A stretch of 64,000 nt of DNA from the NCBI GenBank assembly GCA_037893245.1, contig JBAIAA010000603.1, positions 2,026,855 to 2,090,854 on the forward strand, given 5' to 3'. How positions within the stretch are numbered: position 1 is the first letter of the stretch; every line of letters begins with the position of its first letter. The stretch is from Crossaster papposus (lineage: Eukaryota > Echinodermata > Asteroidea > Velatida > Solasteridae). Below are positions 29,193 to 40,345 of this stretch, one piece after another. The position numbers and the translations under genes are program-made. The notes beneath the pieces are model-generated. The model saw only the letters and a program-made list of their open reading frames with translations, did no database searches and was not told where the DNA came from.

Positions 29193-29859
29193 AGGTTAAT
29201 TATTAAGACGATTTAGAGGTATTTTGTTAAGTATTTGTGTGGATTTTATTTGGCGACATTTTGAACCACATTTAAGAGATAATCATTGATCATTCGTCAA
29301 TATTCTTCTGGCTCGCGCTTCGGCTCTAGTACTACTAGCGCAAGATAATGCCCAAATGTTAAAAAAGCGATAACTAGCAGAGGCCAGTAATAACTCGGTC
29401 TAGGCGCGGCCCATACAACAATGTGTAGGGTATACAATGTGCAAAGCCATATTGATACACGTACCTAATTACAATGCAAGCTATAGGCTAGAACTTGGGT
29501 CCAGCAACATCATGGTTTTGGCTGTTTCATTAATTGAACATTCTGTCTTTAAAAACGAAGCTGGCAATAAGCAATTTTTTACTCAATCTCTAAAATAATA
29601 AAACGTAAAAATTCTGTAATTCAACTTCTGTTGGCCAGTATGAATGACTGATGAGGTGTCATTTTGCTTAGAAAAATTAGCTACACCCTAGTACTGCACT
29701 GATAACATTACTATCACCCTAATTTGCTCAAATGTTTGAAAGCTGGGACCAAAATAATGGCCTCTTCACGTGATCGAGTCTCGACCAATCAGAAGCTATC
29801 ATCAACTCTCCTAGGTATTTATTCATTATAAGTAATGTGACGGCTTGGGTTTGGGTTAA
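29193..29859. other. Non-coding stretch, nothing recognised
   Basis: No gene, TIR pair or tandem array seen. Confidence 0.4.
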
Positions 29860-29938
29860 TTAACCAGTTTGCGCCAGGTGTATTTTTAAGTTAACTAGAC
29901 CACTAGCAAGTGGCCGGATTATTTTTCATTAACCCTAA

Positions 29939-32119
29939 GGCCGACGGAATGAAAGTCATAGAATACTGTCCGGCTGATTTATCATAATGAAAACTTACGG
30001 TCATCTGCTCAACCAAAACAATGCACGCACGCTTCAACACGGGAAATGACCAAAAAAATCAGCTTTTTTTTTACAAAACCGAACGTATCTTTAAAACTAA
30101 ACGAGCTGTAAATTTCTGGTGAACGGTTTCTAAAAATAGACACATTAAGCTTTTTTAAAATCTAACTCTCGATACCATGCTACCTTCAGGGGTCCCGCCA
30201 AATGTTAGGGAAGTGTGTGTTTCAAGCCACGTTTTCAATGGGACGCGATGACATTTCGCCCTTTTGGGTACACTTTTTTACGTTCAGCAGGTCGTATATC
30301 AATAACCGCTTGTCGTACAGACTTCTGGTGAACGGATTTGTGTAGCCGATTTCAATAGCTTTCCAGTGATATAAGACATAAATTGATTGGTTGTTTAGTT
30401 CGGCCGCCCATTCATAATAAAAAATAGTGTCCAATCACGCATTTTCTACTTTGGTACCCGGCTGCTTGGTGACCTTTTGAATCACGCTAGGACTACTGCA
30501 TTCTCCCCATAGGTTTATGAAAACATACACACGTACACGTGCACACGTGCTGTTGATTTTACGATCGTGTATGTCAATGTTCATTTCTATCGCTTGTTGG
30601 TTTTACATTACAAATTAGCATGTATTTCTTTCTGTTTACTGCAGTGAATTAAACATGTTATAGCCTAATGCCTAACAAGAAGTCCAAGAGTAATTGTTCG
30701 ACTCTGTACAATGTACATGATGTACTACTTGTCGTTTAAACTCCCCTATAAATCGTAATGGAATAACCCACGTGGGGAGATTTCCATGGTCTGTGCGCGC
30801 TGCGGGTGTTATTATAATTAGGAAGGTCAACTCTCCCTGCTGCTGCACACACACAAACCAGTCGGAGCTTTTGCTCGAAATCAGGTTAAAGTTTTCATTA
30901 TGTTCATTATTCATTATTCATTATTCTGAACACGTCATATCACGTGTCATACACACGTCATACACACATGAGCCATATCGCCATATGTCCAGGTGTAGAG
31001 GTCAGTGGATTTATTCTGTACATTTTGTATTTATAAACATTACGTAATACGTATCGTACCAACACCTGGACATTTTATTGGCTCACAGAGTCACGTCGTG
31101 GGTCCGCCATGTTGCACTTCTCCGCATGCCGACTTCAAAATGAAACAATGATGATCTGTCCATGTATAGAGGTCAGTGGTCATGCAGCGCACGCTGTAGT
31201 CTTGTTTGCAAGACGATCTTAATCGCGGTATATGCAGCGCGCGTAGGCCGCCGATACCATACGTACGCCGTACCATACTCGCAATGACCTTCGGTCTTAG
31301 CGAAGGTAATTCGCGCGTGGTCTACGGCGTACGTTAGAGGGCGCCCCGCATCGCGAAGATCGTCTTGCAAACAAGACTACGCACGCTGCCGAGTGCTAAA
31401 TCACATGTATACATATGTACATGTACACGCGTACATGTACGGTCGTAGGGGGATCAACACATCGCGGCATTGTTAATGGAAACACGGTCATAATGTCCGG
31501 AGAGTTGAGCTAATTGGTTGACCGCATTATTGAGTAAGATTGCGGCGTTCAAAGAATTCTTCACACAAAGACCATCACTTTGAACTCAAGCGACATCATA
31601 TACGGCGCACCTAAAGATAAGGCGCGGCGATGTTTTTGTGGTCTAGAAAGTCAGATAAGCCGCGTCTTTACCGCAGGAAATTACGGTAGTCCTTTTCCAG
31701 TCGTTTCATGCTGTGCGCTGTGTAGTTCGTATGCCAAATTGCATGATGTCACTACGTAGAGATTAAGAAAGTGTTTGGGATAACGGCCACAGGCAGTCGT
31801 TGGTATCATGCAGCGCTCGTGCTGGTAACTGCGCACTATACATTGTATCCACATATGTGTACATGTATATGTACCGCATGTTCACCGTACTCTGTACGCG
31901 TATACGCGCGACGTGGGCAGATTGGGTTTCGCGCCAATTACTATTCTGCGTTAGAAACATTGTGTAGAGCGGATTCAGATAAAATTTGAATCAAACTGTT
32001 GTGGCAGATTAATATTCTGGGTAAATAATGGAATTTTTTTAAATACTGACAAATTTCGGCGGCACCTTTCGGCACTTGCGGGCGGTGGACGGTATTCTAT
32101 GACTTTCATTCCGTCGGCC
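29939..32119. mobile_element. PIF/Harbinger-like 2.18-kb element
   Basis: TIR GGCCGACGGAATGAAAGTCA at the left and its reverse at the right (about 32 bp long), flanked by TAA at 29,936-29,938 and 32,120-32,122. Removal of the element restores the sequence of the intact MITE at 26,134. No transposase is seen; small frames such as 30,222-30,434 are unrecognised. Confidence 0.88.
31197..31381. repeat. Inverted repeat within the Harbinger-like element
   Basis: GTAGTCTTGTTTGCAAGACG at 31,195 pairs with CGTCTTGCAAACAAGACTAC ending at about 31,381. Smaller palindromes (ACCTTCGGTC, GCGTACG) lie in the loop. Perhaps a further nested MITE. Confidence 0.7.
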
Positions 32120-32289
32120 TAACCCCCTAGGCCTTACTTTGGGCTGAAGAACTGCGTACTACAGAATACTACTTAGTATTTTGTAGCACTGGCTCTCTTC
32201 CGTGACTGATGATTGGGTGTGTACTGACAGAGTACAGATACTGCCAACTACCAAATACTAATAGTGGCAATACAGGTCAGTAATACTTT

Positions 32290-33866
32290 CAGGGTTTCCC
32301 CTTAGCGGTCGCCCGCTCGCCAAATGCGACCCAAAACAGCCACGGACGACTCAAAACACTTCCCTCGGTCGTCCGGCCGGCGAGTTAAAATATTGAATAC
32401 ATTACATGTGATTTCCCAGATCAACTGTTTACCAGTACCCTTACATGTACAGCAGTACCTTTACACAGCAGTGCACGCGCACGTGCATTGCAGAGATATA
32501 GGATCGTGTCATTCCTGTACAGATTCGCGATGTTCATGGCCGGCTAGCTATAGCTAGTGCGAATTACCGCTAGTGCATACATTGGCGCGCATGGTCTGCG
32601 CGGCACATGTACATGTACTTCCCGTACGCTATGGTGCGATACGGTACGGTGATGGTGCCAAAAAGCCATGTGCTCGCCCCATGCAAAGCATGCATAATGC
32701 AGGCACATTGTTGGATTGGTTTCCCCCGCCTGCTTCAATGGACAAAGTTAAGGACCGAAACCAGTCCATGGCCGACATGCATGTATTTTCCCGTTACGCG
32801 AAATGGTCGAATTTGACACCGTAAGATGTAAAAATGCCGGCAAACAAACGTTGATGACGAAAGTCATATCCTGCAGGTTAATTATCAGATCATGGTCGCC
32901 CTTTTCTGTTTTTGTATTTTCTGTTTTAATGTATTTCTTTTGAGGTAGTAACGCTCGTCCTTCTTGAGCGATGTAGCGTGTTTCTGCCAAATGTTCTACC
33001 GCGGCATGTTTCCTGCATTCAGTTTACGCTTGTGTGGTGTGTTGGTCAGCTCAGCGTTCATCGTGTGAAAGATTTAGGCCAACATTCTCCAGGTTTTCAA
33101 CCTTTAACATTTAATATGCTTTTACAATAACTCCGCCAGTTTTGTTGTCACAGGTAGGGCTGCAACGGTTACACGGTTAACCGACCGTTCCAACGGTTAC
33201 ACGGTTACATTTTTTCGGTTCGGTTAACCTAATTTATTTATTTATTTATTATTTTGTTTAATACAAAAAACCTACCAATTGTCAACTTTGTCCGGGTTTC
33301 GTTTGAGCTTTTTAGTTGGGAAAAGGGATGGTTTCGTTGGAGCAGGTCACAAATAGTACAACTGATTAAATTGTGTACTGATAGCTTATTTAACATATAG
33401 TCGGCCTACATTACACAAATTGATGCAGACAATTACCAATCGCAGAACTTCTTAAATCAGCAGCGCTAATGCATTACAGGCCCGTGCATTTTTTTAAAAA
33501 TAATGTTGTATATTTTTATTTTTTTTAATATTTGTATATTGCTACGGTTACGGTTAACCATAACCGTAAAACGAACGGTTACACGGATAATTTAATAACC
33601 GCAAACTGACAGCCTTGAGGTTTAGTTTTGATAGCTTTTGTGGCGGATGCAAATTAAATCTTCCCGCAAGATCAGCGATTACAACAAGCAGTGGACTGTA
33701 AAGTGCCGTGCCGCGTTACGGCAATTTTCCCGGACGCGCGCGCTTTCGTTACCGGAAAGTCGGACAATGCAGTGGGCCACTGAAAATGCACACGTGGGCC
33801 ACTGAAAATGCTTGTGGGCCACGGAAAACTTTAATTAGGTAGCCCGCCGGGCCACTGAAAAAAAAA
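32290..33866. mobile_element. hAT-like element, copy 1
   Basis: Starts CAGGGTTTCCCCTTAGCGG. The body matches the copy at 42,600-43,716 in inverse orientation (GCGAGCGGGCGACC, CACATGTACATGTAC and GTGGGCCACTGAAAATGC blocks). The right end is truncated at the MITE. It contains an extra insertion at 33,155-33,616 absent from the other copy. Confidence 0.75.
33155..33616. mobile_element. hAT-type MITE (TAGGGCTGCAACGG ends)
   Basis: Begins TAGGGCTGCAACGGTTACAC with repeated ACGGTTACACGGTTA motifs and ends in an inverse AACCG..CAGCCT sequence. It is absent from the paired copy, which reads straight through CACAGGTGAGGTTTAG at this place. No clear 8-bp duplication. Confidence 0.75.
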
Positions 33867-34409
33867 GTTGCTGTAGAGTTTAGAACACCCTACACAGCAT
33901 ACATGGGCCATGCACACTCAGCAAGCAGAGGGACCCAATGCTAAAAAGTACTATGAGTGCAATTAGGGGTGAAGTACCAAATACTAAAAATTACTACAGG
34001 CATTGCACACAAACCAGTGAGAGTACTGCATACTACTTTTTACTAAGTAGTAGTAAAAAGTAGCATTAGGTAGGGTTAGGGTTAAAAATTGTTTTTTTTA
34101 TTCAGTAAAATATTCCTGTTTTGATAATGCAACTACATGTACTACAAGATGCCAACACTTAAGTTTATTAGCACCGTTATTTACTTGTTTTTGCCAACAT
34201 TCTGTGGCCTAGGGCATTTTTTCTCCCTGCAGTCAGGGCTTGATATTACGTCAACCGCTACCCGCCATAACATCTGACGCGTGTATAGTCATCAGTGGAA
34301 CTACACACCGGGTCGGGGATTTGTGTACTCGGTAATGTATACAAATATTTGAAAGCCCAATTTTGCATGTACATGTATGTATACGTCATCCGGCCTGAAC
34401 TGGTTAAAT

Positions 34410-34669
34410 ACTCTGATGTCTGGATGCGCGGATGCAAGGATGAAGTTAAGAATAAAGTTAATAATAGACCTGAGACCCAATGACATGGCTTTATTTACTC
34501 TAGGATTTTCGGCCTTATTTACCCTATCTATTTATTATTATCTATTTATCTATTAATATTTGAACTATATTTACCCTTGATTTCACTTTCTAAAACCAAC
34601 CTGAACCTACTCACTCCCATAACCGCTCCTATTCACCTTCCCGCTTCCCCCGCTTTGTAGTTGATATAA
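34410..34669. other. Non-coding stretch, nothing recognised
   Basis: AT-rich, with TATTTATTATTATCTATTTATC-like low complexity at about 34,530-34,560. Confidence 0.4.
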
Positions 34670-35075
34670 ACATCTGTTTTATGTTGATTTTTAATTGATG
34701 TAGCTGTACTGAACATTATCCTAAGGGCCATCAGCGAGATCAAAGTGGCTGTTTAGTCCATCCAAAGTGAAGTAGAGGCCAACAGGAAGATTCTGGAGAG
34801 GCTGTCTAAGTTTGAAGCTCTCCATGGATGACAACATTGACTTACCGCTTACGTCACAAGCTGGAGTAACCGTTCTGCTAAGGATTCTTAAGGACAAGAA
34901 GACAAAAGCTGCACTGGTAAGCCCTCACAACATAAACGACTGTTTTTTGTAATACTTTTGTATTCCATATTCTAGGTAGGTCATGTCTCATTGCATTTTG
35001 AAAAAGAATCTTAGAATACAAAGCCTAAAACACTTGCCAAACTTTAGTTTTGTGTGCAGTACTCACTAAAATTTA
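34670..35075 (+). pseudogene. Gene fragment, inverted duplicate 1
   Basis: Inverted relative to 41,615-42,030. It contains a coiled-coil-like stretch (SEVEANRKILERLSKFEAL) preceded by an in-frame TAG, then in another frame MDDNIDLPLTSQAGVTVLL and LKDKKTKAAL ending at a good donor, CTG|GTAAGC. So it retains one exon end and possibly parts of a DUF4806-like transposon or host gene. The family guess is weak. Confidence 0.4.
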
Positions 35076-35293
35076 TGTTACACCTTTTACACCTTTAAAT
35101 TTACACCTTTAAATTTGTGGCATTTTCGGAGCTGAAACTGCATTTATTTATTTATTGGCGATCGTCGCCCTTTTGCTAGATGCCTACAATCATAAAGATA
35201 ATTCCTAATAATTCCGTAGTAAAATTTTTGATATCTGCAAAATTAAACAAAAGACGAATGCTTGAGGACTCGAAGGATCTTGTTAGCCTATTG

Positions 35294-35503
35294 CAGGGAT
35301 GTAGTCGAGTCCATCACAAGTCCCTGCAAGTCCCTGTAAGTTCCTGCAAGTCCATCACAAGTCCTTTAGTTCCGATTCAAAACACAAGCTATTCAAATCA
35401 GCTTTGACAAAAGCATTTCTTTGTCATTGTTCATCCAGTTACTTGTGAATGGCTTCACGAAAGGACTTGTGAACGAACTTGCAGGGACTCGACTACAACC
35501 CTG
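35294..35503. mobile_element. hAT MITE with perfect 8-bp target duplication
   Basis: 210 bp: starts CAGGGATGTAGTCGAGTCC, ends GACTCGACTACAACCCTG, flanked on both sides by GCCTATTG (35,286-35,293 and 35,504-35,511). The interior has repeated CAAGTCCCTG motifs. Confidence 0.95.
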
Positions 35504-35511
35504 GCCTATTG

Positions 35512-36408
35512 TGCTTCTGTCCTTCATGGTGGAGGTGGGGGGGGGGGGGGTCTTACAGTACATGAACAACAGTTAATGAAACAACATTTGCAAAATGGCT
35601 TAAATATAATCCATTACTTTGTGCAAAGACATGATATAAATGGTGTACATTTAATGGGCCAATTTACTAGAAAGTGTCCTGAATCCACCAAAATCCAACA
35701 AGTTTGTCATGCAAAAACTGCTGGTGTCTCGAGTACATCAGAATTATCCACCAGTATACATTCTGGAGATATCCTGATTAATCCATAAAAAAATCGATTC
35801 TGATGGATTCAGGGTACCATGCTGGTATGAAATATTTTGTAGTGTGTTTCTCTATCGAGTCCATTATCTCAAAATCAATTTTGCAGTACTGCAAAATCCC
35901 TTAGTATAATAATAATAATAATATAGGCAATTTATATTGCGCCATTATCCACCCTAATGAGATGCTCAAGGCGCATTGCTGGGCTTATTATCCTGAATCC
36001 ATCAAAGTCCCCCAGTTTGTTCAATATGAAGGTATACTGAATTCACTGAACTCCTTCAAAACCCGGAAATGATTTTTTTATTGGTTGCTCTCGTACAGTT
36101 ACAGGGTGTTCCCAAAAGTATGGTCCAAGTGGAATGTTTTAATTTAGCACAAACCCTAGGGAGATAAGGTTAAACCCTAACTCCCTAGGGTGTGTGCAAA
36201 ATCATATTGATTTTGGTGAATTTGGGAGGGTTGGGGTTTTAACATTCAACATTCGCTTTTGATGTTTGTATAGGCATTAATAAGATAACTAAATTAGATT
36301 TCAAATGCAGTTTGTTTTACCATATTTAATTTTGTCAATTCAAAGATATGTTGGATCAACCACCAGCACTCCAAATCGAGTGTGTGCCAGTTAAAGAAAG
36401 AATGCTTA
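35512..36408. other. Non-coding stretch with SINE tail and dispersed motif
   Basis: Contains a 13-G run at about 35,537, copies of a CCTGAATCCATCAAA-type motif (35,682, 35,992) that recurs at 39,748-39,880, and a SINE tail at 35,908-36,000 (ATAATAATAATA then ATTGCGCCATTAT). A hairpin lies at about 36,166-36,201 (CCTAGGGAGATAAGG region). No gene seen. Confidence 0.45.
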
Positions 36409-36788
36409 AAGGGATCGTATACGTTTGGTAATTGGAACCAACTGTTTGTTTCAATCCTATATAATTATATACCATAAAACTAACCTGTAAAAATTTCATT
36501 TCAAAAGGTGGTAGCGATTTTGAGATATTGCCTAAGATCTGGAGCAGTTATGTTCACGCAGGAAGAATAATCTGCATTGGAATACACAATCTGAGAAACG
36601 TCAATGCAGTCACGCTTCTCAGATTGAATTTTTTTGGGATAAAAAGTGCTATCTTTTTTCATAACCGCAGTACTTCGAAGTGAAAATTTTCAAAAAATGC
36701 ATTATACTATCCGAAGCTGCTGTACTTCTTACTTAAGTTTTTATTGCCATTAATTTTGGGAGTAATTACCAAACGTATACGATCCCTT
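36409..36788. mobile_element. 380-bp MITE with TA target duplication
   Basis: TIR AAGGGATCGTATACGTTTGG at the left and its exact reverse at the right, 25 bp or more, with TA at 36,407-36,408 and 36,789-36,790. Tc1/mariner-like target choice. Confidence 0.9.
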
Positions 36789-36882
36789 TAGGTGCCAATC
36801 GATACTAGTATTGTACACATAGGTGATTGCGTAGGGGCTGAGAGGCTAGTCTATATACAAGAGTAAGGAATTAAGCGTTCTC

Positions 36883-37100
36883 TACCTCCTCAGCATTCTC
36901 TACCTCCTCAGCATTCTCTACCTCCCTCCCTTCTTCCCACCCATTTCTAGGGGCGCCTGCCAGATCAGCTTAGAATTCGTCCTGGTTAGCTTAGGTAGGG
37001 TTAGAGGCGCCTGACCCCTGGAACGGTCAAAACCTCAACGATGTCACCAGGGGTACATACACACAGATCCCCTGGTGACGGGAAAGGCGTATCCCCATAC
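36883..37100. repeat. Short tandem repeat and hairpin
   Basis: TTCTCTACCTCCTCAGCA is repeated about 2.5 times (36,877-36,926). At 37,039-37,079 an 11-bp stem (GTCACCAGGGG / CCCCTGGTGAC) forms a hairpin. No gene. Confidence 0.6.
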
Positions 37101-37368
37101 TTCTGTTTGGGTTCTGGCATGGTGTTCCGTCTTTTTCTACATTTATCTATTTTACTTTCCCCATCGGTCCCCTCCGGACCCTTTAATTAAGTCCGGCATC
37201 ATGCCTGCATTAACATTGCTGTAAGCCAGGTTTAGATGCCTGCACCAAACCATCCAGCATTAGTCACTCTTGGTTGGAGATAAGGATGATGAATTTCACT
37301 GGGTTGGATCGGAGGGGAGCAACTGGACCCCTGTCAGAACCAAGATGACTACAAAAGCCAGTAAGAAA

Positions 37369-37556
37369 TTAACCAGTAGGCGCCAGTGGACATTTTCCCC
37401 AGATTCGAAAACGGATGATGCATAAACACGTCACGAGCAAGGCCGGAAATGTCTGTCAGTAGCGAGCAAGGCCGGAAATGCGTGGGTGTGCTTCCTGAAA
37501 GCATTGGCATGAACATTGGCTTGGTAATATTGAAATAATCCTGGTGCGAAGAGCCA
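37369..37556. mobile_element. TTAA/CCAG MITE, diverged
   Basis: Starts TTAACCAGTAGGCGCCAG and includes GAGCAAGGCCGGAAATG (twice), GCGTGGGTGTGCTTCC, and ends in a worn right TIR (TCCTGGTGCGAAGAG). The right TTAA is lost. Confidence 0.75.
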
Positions 37557-37848
37557 ACCAGGACTAAGCTATGGTTATATAGCCTCCTCCAACACGCCCT
37601 GCCAGCATGGTGTGAGTAGGCTACTACCTTTACCAATGATGGAGACGAGACAAATGAGAGGTTGCTATGCCCAAGACCCCAATAGGACAAGCTCTGCTTA
37701 TAGAGTTAGGGAACAGGGTGCTAAAGCTTCTCTGGCAGATTGCCAGCTCATGATGGGCTAGATCCCAACCCGCAAGGAAGACCTATCTCTGACAAGGGAC
37801 CTGAATGCAACCACAGCACATTTACTGAGTTGCACATTTGCATAATGT

Positions 37849-38440
37849 GAGATCCCTGCGCACTGATGAAAGTCTAGATGCTCTACTGGAGAAAGTAGAG
37901 GAAACCAACTGGCATGTATGAGGCCTTGCAGAAACCAGATGGCCAGAAAACGATATTAAACTAAACTGTTCGCACATCTTATACAGCTCAGCAGCCACCA
38001 AAAAAAGTCTAAAATAGAGTGTGTTTTCTCATTAATAAAAACGTCCAAAGCAGTTGGCCAGGCACTTGGAGATGATGATAAGACGACTTGCACAATAATT
38101 ATGGGTGACTTTAATGCAAAGGTGGGATTAAGGAAGGATCTGGAAGAGAAAGGTCTATAGGCCCATTTGGAATTGGAAAAAAGGAATGAGAGGGGAGAAG
38201 GATTACTGGATTTTGTAGCAAACAGAAATATCTTTATTGGAAAAACATTTGTTCAGAAGTCTCTAAAGAGATACTTGACATGGGAGAGCCCAACTGCAAT
38301 AACACACAATCTCATTTCTACACAATAAGCGACAGGAAGGATATACAAGTACTGATGGATGTAGCAACAGTCCCAAATGTGGGCATTGAAAGTGACCAAC
38401 GCCTGAAGATGTTGAAACGACTTAAGTAGACAGTTCTTCT
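37849..38440 (+). pseudogene. LINE endonuclease (APE-type) remnant
   Basis: Decayed open frames in several phases carry a recognisable order: SLRTDESLDALLEKVEETNW, then MGDFNAKVG at 38,101, then ERGEGLLDFVANRNIFIG and LTWESPTAITHNLI. This is the N-terminal apurinic-type endonuclease of a non-LTR retrotransposon (RTE/CR1/craniofacial-development-protein-2-like group). GDFNAKVG holds the catalytic Asp/Asn pair. Stops and frame changes show it is dead; no reverse transcriptase follows. Confidence 0.8.
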
Positions 38441-38856
38441 TTTAAGAATACTGACAAATGCTGTCCACATAGTTAATATTTGGTCTTCCTCTAGATCATC
38501 TGCCATGGGAGGGAGTCTAGAGCACCAAGTTGTTGACAGCAAGCTAAATGTGCCTATCCCATTGTTTCATAGCACATATCACCATGATCACTGATAATGT
38601 GTAGCATTACTGGCAATGTGAACATTTTCTTGTCTGAGTATGGTTTCCATGAATATGATGTCTTTTCTATGCTACATATAAGAAAAGTTAAGGAATACCC
38701 CAACATCAGGGCGACACTGGTGGTATAAATCTCCCGCTATCGGTGAAGACGTAATCCCATACACGTACTTCACTTAGGAAGCCCACTGCCTAGATTTCCA
38801 CACTTTATTTACCTTTGCTTTATATTGCTCGCTAAATGGTAATTAAACTCATAATT
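38441..38856. other. Non-coding stretch, nothing recognised
   Basis: No exon, RNA gene or TIR pair seen. The 74-residue minus frame at 38,318-38,542 is the reverse side of LINE sequence. Confidence 0.4.
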
Positions 38857-39235
38857 GTGGAGTGCCATGGCCTCGTGATCTGGAGCATTGAATTCGCAAT
38901 CTGTGGGTAAAGCTGCAGGTTGTGGGTTCGAGTCCGGCCTGGGGACTATGGTGCATAAGTGCCCTTGGGCGAAGCACTTTTTTGCTCATTGCTTCTCTCC
39001 ACCCAGGAGTAAATGGGTACCTGCCTGTGAGGGCGGAGATGGTTATTAGCTGCTTTGTGCCGAAATGGCAGCAGTGAGCTGTATACTCCCCAGGGAGCTG
39101 AGATGGTATTTGGAATGGGCCCAATGCACATCGGGGGATAATTACACAGTGCTTTGAGTATATTACTAGTTCTGGTAGATATGTGCGCTATAAAAAAAAA
39201 CCCAGTATTACAGTATTATAATTATTATTATTTAT
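38857..39235 (+). repeat. tRNA-derived SINE, full length
   Basis: A tRNA-like head has an A-box-like TGGCCTCGTGATCTGG and a B box GGTTCGAGTCC (38,925-38,935). The body has GGCGAAGCACTTTT, GGAGTAAATGGGTACCTG and GGGAGCTGAGATGGTATTTG. It ends in TATGTGCGCTATAAAAA and an ATTATTATTA tail. It is the best copy in the window; fragments occur at 150, 24,208, 27,281, 28,410 and 35,908. Confidence 0.85.
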
Positions 39236-39350
39236 TTGAAAGCAAAGTAAATTGTAATTAATATAATGTTCTTAGGGTGTACATTGTACATACTGGAACA
39301 GGGTACCAGATTGAAGAAAAAAATATACACAAAATAGCATTGAGTTACCC

Positions 39351-39482
39351 TTTTACCCTAACCCCTATTACTACAAAATAAAATACTACAAAATAATACT
39401 TAAGTAAATACTCTTGCTACACTGGCCTAGAAGTGATTAATTAGTATTTTGTAGTACTGTTCTCCAAGGACATTAGGGTTAA
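39351..39482. mobile_element. Short derivative of the CCCTAACCC piggyBac-like MITE
   Basis: TTACCCTAACCCC at the left and ATTAGGGTTAA at the right, with CTACAAAATACTAC and AGTATTTTGTAGTACT blocks in between, as in 26,134-26,572. The left TTAA is imperfect. Confidence 0.6.
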
Positions 39483-40101
39483 GGAAACCCACTTAAACTT
39501 TGATGTTGAAGTTGCTTGGTAATACTGCTACATTGGTGTGAGTCATACAGCATGTAAAATGAGCTTATGGCTTTAGGGTGTAAACTGCAAATGTTTTGAG
39601 CATCATTGTTGAACTAGAAATATTTTTGTGTGTAACCTAGCTTTTATTTTGAAAATGTCCCATGTGCAGATGACAATCTAAATTGTTCATTTGCTGATGT
39701 TTGCTACAAGTACATGTAGTATACCCCTCAGTGGTACTTTAAAGTATCCTGAATCCACCAGCATCGTCATGCACACAAAAGTTGGTGTTGGTGATTACTG
39801 ATTGCTCAATATATGGTACATGTATTCTGAATCCATCAAAATCCTGCAGTATCGCTAGGCTTAAAATCCTCAATCCATCACAATTTTCCAGTATTCAAGA
39901 TAGAATCCTATATCTGCCAAACTTCTCCACAGCAGGAAATGTTGATGGATTCAGGTACATGTACATGTAGGTTAGGTTTAAACTAATAGATCAATGGGCC
40001 AAATACATAAAAACTAGCAATATTGCTTATGAGCTCGAAGCACCGAGCAAAAGCTTATCAAGCAAAAGCAAAAGCAATTGCTTAAAAGCATATACATGTA
40101 A
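39483..40101. other. Non-coding stretch with dispersed motif
   Basis: Three more CTGAATCCATCAAAATCC-type motifs (about 39,748, 39,826, 39,867) and TACATGTACATGTA microrepeats at 39,955. No gene seen. Confidence 0.45.
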
Positions 40102-40342
40102 TGTGACCATCCGCGACAAAAGGGCTGTAAAGTCGCCAGCTTATTTTGAGAAAAGGACCATTAAAATATGTAAAAAACAAAGAATTTTCATATTCAGAGT
40201 TATTTGTTATAGTTAACCATAAATACCAACTATGTCTTGTTATACTTAATTTTAAAGCTTATTTCTTGTAGATTTCATTTCTTTAAATATCTCAAAACGT
40301 CAAGATGCCTACTTTACAGCCCTTTCGTCGTGGACGGTCACA
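40102..40342. mobile_element. 241-bp MITE with TAA target duplication
   Basis: TIRs of about 33 bp: TGTGACCATCCGCGACAAAA at the left and, reversed, TGTGACCGTCCACGACGAAA at the right, continuing with GGGCTGTAAAG. TAA lies at 40,099-40,101 and 40,343-40,345. Confidence 0.88.
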
Positions 40343-40345
40343 TAA

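Larger units (their letters stand above)
29929..34085. mobile_element. piggyBac-like MITE copy 2, interrupted twice
   Basis: Pieces 29,929-29,938, 32,120-32,289 and 33,867-34,085 align in order with the intact 439-bp copy at 26,134-26,572. TTAA is present at both outer ends. The first break holds a Harbinger-like element with a TAA duplication; the second holds a hAT-like element and has lost about 50 bp. Confidence 0.85.
29860..34407. mobile_element. Possible outer shell: TTAA/CCAG MITE split by later insertions
   Basis: The left end TTAA + CCAGTTTGCGCCAGG at 29,860 and the right end CCGGCCTGAACTGG + TTAA finishing at 34,407 are both typical of this family. The family interior is only partly recognisable between them, so they may be ends of two separate copies. 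Confidence 0.4.
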
